Source: Lotus japonicus (lineage: Eukaryota; Streptophyta; Magnoliopsida; Fabales; Fabaceae). Taken from it: DNA of 64,000 bases. The notes beneath the pieces are model-generated. The model saw only the letters and a list, made by a program, of their open reading frames with translations. It was not told where the DNA came from and did no database searches. A program made the position numbers and the translations under genes. Below, in pieces: positions 1 to 9,440 of the stretch. Where the stretch lies: the NCBI RefSeq assembly GCF_012489685.1, contig NC_080045.1, positions 15,418,901 through 15,482,900 on the forward strand. The letters are read 5' to 3'. Within the stretch, counting starts at the first letter, position 1, and each line of letters starts with the position of its first letter.

Positions 1-168
1 ACCCTCACAATTGTTAGAATTTGTACGGAATATGGACAAGGGACTAAAAGTGCTGTCGTTCGACAACGTGAGGGACGCGTTTTGCTATTGTTTTACTTTA
101 GGGACGATAACCACACAAAGGGCAAACATGAGGGACCAAAAGTGCAATTAAGCCTAACAGATATTCAA
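1..168. repeat. Right end of a dispersed repeat, cut by the window edge
   Basis: The text ends in a phrase of the type 'gagggaccaaaagtgcaatt', with related phrases ('ggactaaaagtgc', 'gagggacg') before it. Such 'grey-zone' phrases are common at the ends of plant DNA transposons and in old repeats, and similar wording recurs at 3145-3250. The left end lies outside the window, so the class cannot be fixed. Confidence 0.3.
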
Positions 169-171
169 CAA

Positions 172-322
172 TATTTACTTAAATAGGCTAGCCTATAAGG
201 CTTACAAGGCTTGTTGAATGGTCTGAGCCTAGTATTTTTAACTAAATAGGCTTTTCAAAAAGCCTAAGTCTTGCTTATTTACCAATTTGGCCTGCCCTGG
301 TCTGGGCCTATTCTCACCCCTA
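172..322. repeat. hAT-like MITE remnant
   Basis: The segment is rich in 'ataggct'/'aagcct' phrases and ends with 'ttctcacccctatcc', whose reverse complement starts with a TAGGGGTGAGAA-type terminus as seen on many plant hAT MITEs. I could not find a matching left end or target duplication, so this is a tentative class call. Confidence 0.25.
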
Positions 323-404
323 TCCCTAAACTATGAATACCATGATAATACAAAATTCTAAATCCTTGTAATATGTAAATATAAATGTTTCATAGCTATG
401 TAAT

Positions 405-976
405 CAAGGTTGACAAAATCGCGATTCAACTCGTAGAATCGTATGATTCTACGATGTTACAAGGTCTCTACGTGTTGAATCGGTAACAGAATCGATATCG
501 AGTAGAATCGGGTGGAATCACCGTTGTTACAGGTAGAATCGTGGAATCACGGGTCGTCGCCGATTCTACCTTCTAGATTATGGAGGAAGATTTTGATGAA
601 GACAATGAAGACTTGGATGTGGACAACTTGGATTTGGAAACTCTAAATGAAAATGAGAATGAGAGTTTGGATCTAGAGATTCTAGAGCAAGAGAACAATG
701 GTGAAGGTGAAGATGAAGAATAAAATGAAGATGAAGTTGAATGGAATGATGATTATATGGATGTTAATTTTAATGAATTGCTTGGCCTACGTTAGTGCTT
801 TTAAATAGATTTTTATTTTATGTTAAGGTATTTTGTATGCATATATATGAATTTATATGCATATAATATATTTATATATATATTTGAGGAATCGTAGCGT
901 CCCTGTTATGTTTACGAGTATACGATTCTGCACCCCCTTTTTCGTCCTACGTAGAATCGCGATTCTGTGAACCTTG
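405..976. mobile_element. Non-autonomous hAT-like element with transposase tail remnant
   Basis: The ends are inverted repeats: CAAGGTTGACAAAATCGCGA on the left matches the complement of the right end (tcgcgattctgtgaaccttg) with few mismatches. Internal 'gtagaatcg' phrases repeat in both orientations near both ends. Positions 580-723 encode a 47-residue, extremely acidic open frame (Glu/Asp/Asn/Leu only in most positions), like the C-terminal tail of plant hAT transposases. I infer an internally deleted hAT derivative that kept only the end of the transposase gene. An exact 8-bp target duplication was not visible. Confidence 0.55.
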
Positions 977-2190
977 ATTGATTATAATCGTTCGATAGTT
1001 GTATATGTTATATATTTTAGCACAAATCCTGCCATAAAATTAAATTTAGCATGGTAATAATCCCTATTTCTTTTTGGAAATTCAGTCTTATCTTTGCTTG
1101 ATAGGCTAGCTTTTGCTCTGCTTACATTTTTCTGAAATAATGAACATTAAGTTGTTGTTTGAATTTTGCAGTGATAAGATAATCTATTTATCTATCTATA
1201 CTATATATAAAGGAGAAGTTTTTGCAATCTTGAGGGCAAATTTGTCATTCAATAATTATTACACTATAATCTAATTGGATACATGGGTATTTAAGAGAAA
1301 AATATAAATTATTTTCTAAAGATGCAATCACAGCCGTCCATTCCATTGCAACCTCTCATCTTCCGTCCGTTTCTTCTATGCTTTGAGAACACTTTATGAC
1401 TTAATAATGTATTGATCTTTCACTATTCTAATTGCTACAACTTTTCTAATTTAATGATTTATGACTTTTCATTTTCCAAAACTCCTTTCATAATTTCAAT
1501 TTATTCTAAAATGAAAAATATTCAATAATTAGATTGAGCAAGAGAATTGTTGAAACTTTTTACATTCTTCATGGTTTATTCTCCATGTATAAATACTCTT
1601 CATCTGTTTGATTTGTCTGCATCTTTTCAACCTCATCCACATTTTGAGCTTTAGAGTTGTTTAAAGTATCCATGACTTCCAACAGTGACTGCATATCAGA
1701 ACTCAACTAGCTTATGTTTTAGGTTTCAAGTTTTGTAAATCCCTGCACAAAACATCAAAGAGGTTTCCACTTAATATTTATGTTCTGTTTTGTTCTTTAT
1801 TTTTTTCTTTAGATTTTTTGTAAGGATGTAAGATGTCAGGATTTCATGAACAATGCCTTGAATTTGGTTGAAACCTTGATATTTTTAATGTTTCATTTTT
1901 GTATGATTTACTTTTTTCTATCTATTCTTCTTGGTTCAAAACCAATTCAAGAGGTATGTATTGAGTGATCAAATTTTGAGTCTTTCTTTTCCTTAAATTG
2001 TATCTTTTTTATCTGAGGTCAATTGTTGTTGCAGATCCACTCTATAATGCATTAGTGCGGATATTTTCATTTCCTCTTAACTATCCTTGAAGAATTCAGT
2101 ATATGGCTATGAGAAGCTTTTGTAAACATCCTCAAGGGACTAGCCACACCTGACAAATTAGTTTCTAGCGGCCCAATTATTCATTCATAT

Positions 2191-2850
2191 TACGGGTGTT
2201 CGCGGATTGGATTGGATCGGTTTTAAGGAGAAAAATCATCCGATATGATCTCATCGGTTTTATGATTTTGTCATCCAATGAATTTTTTACTAAATTCAAA
2301 TCCGATCCAATCTATAGCGGTTTGGATTGGATTGGATTGTTCGGTTTTTGTTTCACTTTTTTGTACTTAAAAATTGTGTTGTATAAATTTAAAAAATATA
2401 TAATATATGATAAATACAACGATACATAATTTATAACATTAATATAACATTCATAAATTATAACATAGTCAACATATTTTTAAATTATGATTATAATGGT
2501 TTACTTTGATGCATGTATATAGTTCAAATAATTACTTGAACTGTTTTTATTAAAACGTAATTTTATAAATAAGCATGTGTGATATAATCAATATATATAC
2601 AATAAATATGTACTATGTAAGTGTAAATGGAATGATATATGTATAACTAAAATTATACATATTTGTGAATGTTCGGTTTGGATTGGATTGGTTCGGTTTT
2701 GGAAATCAAATCCAAAATCCGATCCGATCCAATAAATAATTTCGGTTTTTTCAATTTTCAGTCCGTTCAGTTTTCGGTTTGATTGGATTTCGGTTTTTTT
2801 GGATCGGTTTGTCGGTTTTGTTTGGATTGGTTCGGTTATGAACACCCCTA
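2191..2850. mobile_element. hAT MITE with 8-bp target duplication
   Basis: The 660-bp element has terminal inverted repeats TACGGGTGTTC and TAGGGGTGTTC (right end complemented) and is flanked on both sides by the 8-bp direct repeat ATTCATAT (2183-2190 and 2851-2858). An 8-bp duplication with (T/C)AGGGGTG-type ends is the hAT superfamily signature. The inside is made of degenerate 'ttggattggatt/ttcggttt' repeats near both ends and an AT-rich centre; open frames on both strands are products of this repetition, not genes. Confidence 0.85.
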
Positions 2851-2858
2851 ATTCATAT

Positions 2859-3893
2859 CACCATTTTACATCTAAATTGTCATTGGATAATTTTTAACAT
2901 GTATGTTTTGTAAGGTGACAGCCATTTTTTTTTTTGCTTTCTTTGTTCAATTGTGAAGATTTTTTGTTTCCTTGGGTGTCATACATATGTTTTATGTCAA
3001 TTTTTTGCATTTTTTGTCCAATTGAGAATGATTGTTTCTCAACTTATTACTTCTAAATGAATGAAAGTATTTGCTTTCGGAAAAAGAAAAGTCCATATAG
3101 ATTTTAGACCTATATATCATGAAGGCATTTTTGTATAAAAAATAGATGAAGGGACCAAAAATTAATAATTCTCTATTTTAGAGGGACTAAAATCAATGAA
3201 AAATTAAATGGGGACCAAATTCAATAATTGACTATTTTAGGGGACAAAAACCATATTTAACCAAAAAATAAAGAATTTAAATTTAAAATAAAAATAAAAA
3301 TAAAAGAAAAATAAAATAAAATAAGTCTTAAAACTTCATATCGGTTATATATCTATTAATTAACATATTTAAAAATAAAGATATAAGCATCAAATTATTT
3401 TTTATATATTATACATTAAATCGTTTTAGTTATACAAAAGTTAGAAAGTTAAAAACCTTAAAGATTTAATATAAATCACACTTCAAAGTTTCTAATAATG
3501 GGACAAAAGTCTTTTCATTTGTACAATCTCAATCAGATGTGGATGTGGTTACTATTATATAGAAGTTATAAAATAAAATTACTATCCTTTTATTTTTTAG
3601 AAAGAAAAAAGATGTATTTAATAACAGCTTTGAGAACAAAGCTTAAGAGGATACAAAATAGGCATTTTTAACATGATACTTCACTTTCTTTGTAAATTAA
3701 AAAATAAAAATGTAATTTTAAAATAAAAATGTAATTTCAAAATTAAAAAAGGAAAATTGATTAAAATATTACGAAAATAAGTCTTAAATATAAATATTAA
3801 TTAACTTATTTAAAATATATATCTATATCTATCTATCTATCTATATCTATATGTATATCTATATCTATCTGTCTATCTATATCTATATCTATA
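2859..3893. other. AT-rich stretch with no gene; (TATC)n microsatellite at the end
   Basis: No coding signal. It contains degenerate 'gggaccaaa' repeat phrases (3145-3250), an A-rich run (3250-3330) and a TATC/TATATC microsatellite at about 3820-3895 into which the next Helitron appears to have inserted. Confidence 0.5.
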
Positions 3894-4775
3894 TCTCTCT
3901 ATATAAAATATAAAGGAGAAGTTTAACAATCTCGAGGGTAAAATAGTCTATCAATAAACAATGTTTCATATTTTTTTTTACCTATAGACTTTTAAGTAAT
4001 TTTATATATTATTTGATATGTGATTTTTCAGAACTGTTCAATATTTAGCAGACTTTTAATCTCAGTCGTTCGATATTCCCCTTGAACTTCCTACATCAAT
4101 GTTAGTATATAACTTTCTACTATTAGATTCAAAATTATTTTAAATGAATTTATTATTATTTAATTTATATGAGTTATGGAATGTCATAGGTCAAAATTAA
4201 TATTAAATATGATATTAGTTATGAGTTCCATAAGACACATTTTATTAGTTTAGATTTGCTGAAATACTAATCGATTAATAATTAATATTAATTAAAAACC
4301 TTAAAACTTAAAGGTCATTCAACAAAAATACTCCATAACCCTTCCTCTTGATCTTCCTTCATCAATGTCACTATATGAACTGATACTATTAACTATTAGT
4401 TTAAATAAGTTTATTATTATTTATTTCATATGAGTTATGAAACACAAAAAGACAAACTTAATATTAAATAAGATCTTTAAAAAAAAAGATCACTTCTATC
4501 TATAAAGAACAATAAAATTGGTATATCAAAAGAATAAATTCAAAGCATAAATTATATAAATAAGGATAAACGACACAAAAAAAAACACTCATAAAAAACC
4601 TAGACAAAAAATATACAATCAAAAACATAAATTAACACTTCGATAAAAAAATCTAATTATCAAAAAAAAAATTATACTCATTTTTCATACGAATAAATAA
4701 TTTTAAAAAAACTGTAAAAAACACAATACAAAATTAAAAAGAATCCCCGTGCAACGCACGGGTAAAAAATACTAG
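3894..4775 (+). mobile_element. Short non-autonomous Helitron
   Basis: It starts with TC after an A and ends with CTAG before a T, as Helitrons do. The 3' hairpin is explicit: CCCGTGC, loop aac, GCACGGG at 4746-4762, followed by ten bases and CTAG. The 5' end has the phrase 'tataaaggagaagttt'. The 882-bp body is AT-rich and carries no helicase or other coding region, so it depends on another element for movement. Alternatively the 3' end belongs to the outer copy starting at 1195. Confidence 0.7.
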
Positions 4776-4992
4776 TATACGATATATAAACAGTTTTTCT
4801 TCCTACTTATAATTGTGCTTATTTTAATATTACATAGGCTATCATCAAGCCTCAATATATGTTGATCACATTCCAAAAGTTGTGCAAGGGAATGCCGGGG
4901 AGGTGCTAGAGCAGAACGATGAGAGAGATGTAAAGGCAGAGCTTTGTACTGAGCTAGAGCTGAACCAGGTTATAGATCGTAATGTTGGTTAT

Positions 4993-6073
4993 CTATCCAT
5001 GGTAGTTAGTATCGCAAGTATCGTAAGATACGTATCGCGATTCGATATGAAAATCGATCAACGATGCGTATCCCATGCTTGTATCTATTTGTGTTCATAT
5101 CGCGCCGCGTATCTCTGGTATCGCATATGTATCGCTGGTATCGTTTCTAGGACTGAATCGCACGATTCCAACACAACTTGGATCCGGGTCGGATCCCGCG
5201 ACCCGGTTTGAATTTTGAACGTTTTTAAGCTTTTTTTTCAGTTTTTTTTTTAAAACGGTTCAAAATGTTGTTTCAACTTATTCTCCTAGAAATTATGAAG
5301 TGGGTCATTTAATTTCATTAAATATTAACCTAAAAAATGTTGTTTCACCTCCTTATTCCTTAACGCAACCCATTCAGTTTTGGTGCTTGTTGTGCTGCCT
5401 CTGTTCTCGGTTTCAAACTTTCACGTTGCTTGCTATGTTCTCTGTTTCAAGTTCAACTTTCACGTTTCAACCCTCTGTTTCACGTTTCAGCCTTGCTTTC
5501 TTGTTCCTCTGTTTCACGAATCACTATTGGTCCCTTGCTGCTCCTGTTTTTCCTTCTTTCACGTTCTCTTTATTTGCTCCTCTGTCTCTCCTATCTGTTC
5601 TGAATATGCCTCCAAAGAAGAGTAAAGTTAGAGACAGCACGTGGAACCACTGTGAGGATGAGAGTGAAGTTGAAGAAATAATTGCAATTGGAGAAGAAGG
5701 GGGTGAACAATTGGAGAACGAAGAAGATGACCTCAGTGATGTTGACCTAGGAGATGATTGATGATTGATTTAACTAGTTTGAACTCCGAATTATATTTTA
5801 ATTGTTTGCATTTAGTCATTTTATTGATGTTAAGTACTTTAGTTTGGCTTATGACTTGGAATTATGTTGAACTTGAACTTTGTGAGACTATTTTTCTACT
5901 TATGACTTGGATCTTTGATTAATTTGAACTATATTTATATGATATATTAGTATATTATTTAATTTATGACTTAATTTTTTTTGTGTCCGTATCTTACGAT
6001 ACACGTTACGAAACGATACGCGACACGGAAATAGGGTCTAGCGATACACGATACGTATCCCGATTTGACTACC
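4993..6073 (+). mobile_element. hAT-like element with internal deletion
   Basis: The element is flanked by the 8-bp direct repeat TTGGTTAT. Its inner ends are inverted repeats GGTAGTTAGTATCGC and (complemented) GGTAGTCAAATCGGG, with many 'gtatcg/cgatac' phrases near both ends. On the left, nine extra bases (4993-5001) lie between the duplication and the recognisable terminus, an irregularity. Eight-base duplications and a BED-finger/acidic-tail remnant inside point to hAT. It interrupts a coding frame (4838-6111). Confidence 0.75.
5606..5761 (+). pseudogene. hAT transposase remnant: N-terminal start joined to acidic C-terminal tail
   Basis: The 51-residue frame opens with MPPKKSKVRDSTWNHCE, which resembles the beginning of a BED zinc finger of plant hAT transposases (basic start, then Trp and first Cys). 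It then changes directly into an acidic stretch (EEGGEQLENEEDD...), which resembles the transposase C-terminus. The whole catalytic middle is missing. This is the expected product of an internal deletion that keeps both ends of the gene. The longer open frame upstream of 5606 is mostly low-complexity and not part of it. Confidence 0.55.
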
Positions 6074-6302
6074 TTGGTTATTTAGGCATACTTGGAAGAG
6101 AGCTTAATTAAGTTCAGCCAACAATAACCCCATTTGGTCAAAGCTAGAATTTCTCACCCAAAATCTTTCTCGACTTAATAGCATGTATGGATAACTTATT
6201 TTTTCTCAAAATATATTCTGGAACCCATAACTCATAGAAGCTTCTCTTTAGAATTGATCCTGTCTTTGAAAATCAATTGCATAAGGATTTCCAAACATGC
6301 TA

Positions 6303-8240
6303 TTAATCAATATCAAACACCACTTTTGATGCACTGATAACATGTCCAATTGATTTTACTCCCATATTGATGTCCCTGAGCATCAGCTCAGTGGCTTTGG
6401 CTTCTGGGTGAGACTTGTCACCTGCCAGAAACTTATGAAGAGCTCCATTCATTTCCACATAGCTCCAACCAGGTGGCTTCTGGATACCAACATTATCGAT
6501 TGCTTTTCTCACGCTTGCAGCTTCGTCATGCTGATCCATGTCAGCTAGCATATTAGATAGCATCACATAACGGGCTCCATGATCATGTTCCACCGCGAGA
6601 AGCTCTTGGCAGGCAAGTTTAGCCAATTCCACATCTCCATGTACCTTGCAAGCACTTAGCAATGCTCTCCATATCACAGCATTCGCCTTAAATGGCATAT
6701 TCAGGATTAAGTGATATGCTTCACTCAGAAGACCACCCCTTCCAAGAAGGTCAACCACACAACCATAATGCTCCATTTGAGGATTGACACCGTAGACAGT
6801 CGACATCGATTCAAACGGCTTCTTCCCCTCATCAACTAAACCACTATGACCGCAAGCACATAAAAGTGCAACAAATGTAACCCCATCCGGTACTAATCCT
6901 AATAACCTCATTTCTTCAAATAAAGTTATAGCATATTCACCAAGGCCATGATGAGCAGGACCAGAGATAACAGAATTATAGAGAATAGTAGTCTTTTTAT
7001 CCTTACTTGTTTTACAGAATACATCCAAAGCAGTGTCTATACTTCCACACTTAGCATACATATCAACAACAGCACAACTGAATCCTCCATTTTGACCACA
7101 GCGCCAATTCTCAGCGGCATATTCTAGGTGAATCCTTCTTCCCAACTCAAGGGCACCCAATCGCGCACATTCCGAAAGAGCAGCAACAACATCAACCTCG
7201 TCTGGTTTCATTCCCAAACCCTCCATCTGCTCAAACAATTCCAATGCTTCCTGGAAATATCCAGCATGCGAGTAACCACTAATCATGGCTGTCCAACAAA
7301 CCACGTCTCTTTCACCCATTTGGTCAAACAATCTTCGAGCAACCTCAACATCTCCTTGCGATGCATATGCACTCACCAAAGAAGTCCAAGCCGCAACAAC
7401 ACTCTTCCCTTTTCTAACCCCACTCACAACTCTCTCTGCCAATTCCAAGCACCCACATTTAGCATACATGTCAACGAGGGCGTTCACCAACAAAGCATTG
7501 TCACCTAAACAACCCGATTCCCAGTAAACCAAGCCATGCACCTGCCTCCCAACCCTCTGATCTTCCAACGACGAGCAAGCAGACAACAAACCAACAAGGG
7601 TATACTCATCAGGCTGAATACCAAACCCCCTCATGTCCCCAAAAATCTTCATAGAACAACCAGCACGACTCGCACGCACAAACCCATTAATCATCGTGTT
7701 ATAAGAAACACAATCTCTAACATGTATTTGCTCAAACACCTTATATGCATTGTGGGCATCCCTGAAAACACAATAGAAATGCAAGAGAGCATTGGCAACA
7801 AAGACATGGGAGTGAAACCGAGACTTCACAAGGTGGCAATGAAGCTGAAGACCCAAATGGGGGGTTCGTTCGTTAGCACAGGACTTGAGGAGGTTAGGGA
7901 AGGTGAAGGAATCAGGAGAAGGAGCAGAGGAAGAAGAGAGCATTGACTTATAGAGAGAGAAAGCGTGGTTGGGGGAGAGAGAATGGGCTTTGATGATGGC
8001 ATTCCAGAGGAAGAGCTCGGGGTTGGTGACGAGGGAGAAGAGGAGGTGAGAGTGGCGCAAGGCGCGGTGGTTGGCGGCGAAGAAGGAGATGAGTGCGGTG
8101 GAGAGGAAGAGATCGTTGTGGAGACCTGTCACCACCATGTGGGCTTGAATTTGAAGGGCTTGTTGGATGGTTCTGCATGATGATGCTAACAATGCTTTTA
8201 CACGATCGTAGCTAGCTGATAATGCCAATGGATGCAACAT
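6303..8240 (-). CDS. Pentatricopeptide repeat protein, PLS class with E domain
   Basis: A single uninterrupted 645-residue frame without introns, as is usual for plant PPR genes. Repeats of about 35 residues run through residues ~70-540, with typical phrases such as 'NALVDMYAKCG', 'VVCWTAMISGYSHAGYFQEALELFEQM' and 'TFVALLCACGHSGLVDEGK'; P, L and S variants alternate. The last ~100 residues form an E/E+ type domain ('MEHYGCVVDLLGRGG', 'PPGWSYVE', 'FLAGDKSHPEA'). The protein ends without the DYW deaminase motif. PLS-E proteins bind organellar RNA sequence-specifically and usually help C-to-U editing in mitochondria or plastids; the target here is unknown. The N-terminus (MLHPLALSASYDRVKALLASSCRT) is Arg/Ser-containing with few acids and could be an organellar presequence. 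The start is the first Met of the frame; no close neighbour shares its strand. Confidence 0.93.
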   Translation of the reverse strand: MLHPLALSASYDRVKALLASSCRTIQQALQIQAHMVVTGLHNDLFLSTALISFFAANHRALRHSHLLFSLVTNPELFLWNAIIKAHSLSPNHAFSLYKSMLSSSSAPSPDSFTFPNLLKSCANERTPHLGLQLHCHLVKSRFHSHVFVANALLHFYCVFRDAHNAYKVFEQIHVRDCVSYNTMINGFVRASRAGCSMKIFGDMRGFGIQPDEYTLVGLLSACSSLEDQRVGRQVHGLVYWESGCLGDNALLVNALVDMYAKCGCLELAERVVSGVRKGKSVVAAWTSLVSAYASQGDVEVARRLFDQMGERDVVCWTAMISGYSHAGYFQEALELFEQMEGLGMKPDEVDVVAALSECARLGALELGRRIHLEYAAENWRCGQNGGFSCAVVDMYAKCGSIDTALDVFCKTSKDKKTTILYNSVISGPAHHGLGEYAITLFEEMRLLGLVPDGVTFVALLCACGHSGLVDEGKKPFESMSTVYGVNPQMEHYGCVVDLLGRGGLLSEAYHLILNMPFKANAVIWRALLSACKVHGDVELAKLACQELLAVEHDHGARYVMLSNMLADMDQHDEAASVRKAIDNVGIQKPPGWSYVEMNGALHKFLAGDKSHPEAKATELMLRDINMGVKSIGHVISASKVVFDID

Positions 8241-8936
8241 GGTTGCTCATCGACATCGTATCACACCACAGTTACTAGTTCATGCATGCTTGGTTTGCTT
8301 GTGAACTGAAAGAAAGAGGGATTCATGTCCTATTATTCCTTACTTTTTGTGTTAAATTATTTTCGCAATTTCGACCTCAGGGTCATCAAGATCAAATTTC
8401 TTCTGTGGCTCTTGGGGATCGAACACTAGACTTCAAACAACCATTTCTTACGTCCGCGACCCACATAGTTAGGTCTATTGTTCCTTACTTACAAACTACG
8501 TATTACATATAAGAAGAACTTTAGCATATTTGATGTTCAGCTCTTAACTATTTTGTGCAAGCGCTCGCAGCAAGAAGATTAATTAGTCACTATTATCGAA
8601 GGTGGATACTCTAAGCTTATCAAGAAGCATATTATAAGGCAGAATTGGTAAAACTAGGGCCGATCTTACTCCTTGCAAGTTGGTTTTGGTTCTCAATCAT
8701 GTCATCCAACTCTTTGGCATCAATGTACACGTTTCTCTTCCATTAAATTTTCACTATACTCTGATTTTTCTTTCAAACATATCACTTATTATATCTCAAT
8801 TTTTTCATGAATCTTAAGTGTTGAATTGAAATAAGTAAATGCACAAAGATCATGTTCGTCTTTTTTGAAAAAAAAAACGGGAAAATCGATTCTAATCCTT
8901 CTATATTTTTTTTCATAGTCTTGCACAATACAAGGT
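8241..8936. other. Intergenic region, promoter side of the PPR gene
   Basis: It holds the upstream region of the PPR gene (reading leftward). I see no convincing coding region; the open frames are short and lack family resemblance. A tRNA or known repeat was not found. Confidence 0.4.
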
Positions 8937-9361
8937 GAATGCTTCTTCTTCTTCTAAGAGTAGGGCTCAATCTTCATCTTCTTCTACTCCGCAACGCAAT
9001 GTGTTCGATAAGTGTGGAGAAGAAACAATATTGTACACCTCATAAAGTAGATGGAACCCAAGGAAGCCATTTTTAGGTTCTTTAATTGGCAGGTTAATTT
9101 CTAAATCTAATTTTGGTCATTAATTTTTTCTTGAACTTTCCATAATTTTTTTTACCTATTCCTCTCCACCCTAATCATTGTGTTTTATTGTTAGGTAAAA
9201 TAGGAGGTCCTGCGATTATTTTCGATGGCTTGAAGGTGACAACCATGACAAAGCCAAGGAAGATCTGAATGAAGATATGGAACATTATATGAAGGAAGCG
9301 ATGGAACAACAAATGAAGGAACTGATGGAAGATCATATGAAGGAAGTGATGGAACAACAAT
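8937..9361 (+). pseudogene. GRF-type zinc finger protein relic
   Basis: The first part (8937-9096) reads as a Ser-rich start followed by 'CGEETILYTS', a stop codon, and 'RWNPRKPFLG', with 'FFNWQ' in the next frame. The second part (about 9195-9358) reads 'CDYFRWLEGDN' then a repetitive, charged helix-like tail (repeats of 'MKE.MEQQ/MED'). In GRF fingers the order is C-x-C, TS, NPGRxFxGC, then C-x-FFxW, so the order and spacing match. The interval 9097-9194 looks like an intron (ends in ttgttag). An in-frame TAA, a frameshift and a Cys-to-Ser change mark it as decayed. GRF proteins of this kind are numerous in plants and often transposon-associated. Confidence 0.6.
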
Positions 9362-9440
9362 GAAGCAATTGATGGAAGATTTGAAGGAGAAGAAGATTCT
9401 AATTAACGCTACAAAAGAAACTTATAAATGACATATTGAA

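Larger units (their letters stand above)
1195..4775 (+). mobile_element. Helitron 5' end, possibly an outer Helitron (3' end uncertain)
   Basis: After an A there is a TC-start followed by 'ctatatataaaggagaag' and 'tgagggcaaatttgtc', a wording shared with the Helitron start at 3894. It therefore looks like a 5' terminus of the same family. The only 3' terminus seen downstream is at 4775, which fits equally well the inner copy starting at 3894. Either the inner Helitron landed inside this one and they share an end, or this copy lost its own 3' end. No helicase coding is visible; a hAT MITE (2191-2850) is inserted in it. Confidence 0.4.
4838..6111 (+). pseudogene. Last exon of an unrecognised gene, split by a hAT element
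   Basis: A pyrimidine-rich stretch and 'ttacatag' (AG at 4836-4837) form a plausible splice acceptor. From 4840 a frame stays open to 4992, then continues in the same frame at 6082 and stops at TAA 6109-6111, once the inserted element and one copy of its target duplication are set aside. The joint falls exactly on the 8-bp duplication TTGGTTAT (4985-4992 and 6074-6081), so the pre-insertion exon would encode about 60 residues, rich in Glu, Asp, Val and Leu. I do not recognise the protein. Upstream exons are not identifiable here; the Helitrons at 1195-4775 would lie in the preceding intron. The insertion probably truncates or alters the C-terminus. It may equally be an old gene fragment. Confidence 0.5.

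Noticed and set aside
1021..1190. Possible upstream exon of the split gene at 4838-6111
   Set aside because: A 'ttttgcag' acceptor-like word is present but the following frame is short and unconvincing.
2196..2845. Ile/Gly/Asn-rich frames on both strands
   Set aside because: They come from the repeated 'ttggattggattgg' wording of the hAT MITE.
5300..5605. Long open frame before the hAT remnant
   Set aside because: Phe/Ser/Leu-rich translation of T-rich hAT subterminal DNA with no family resemblance; only the part from 5606 looks protein-derived.
7128..8180. Several open frames on the plus strand and in other frames over the PPR gene
   Set aside because: Shadows of the PPR coding sequence.
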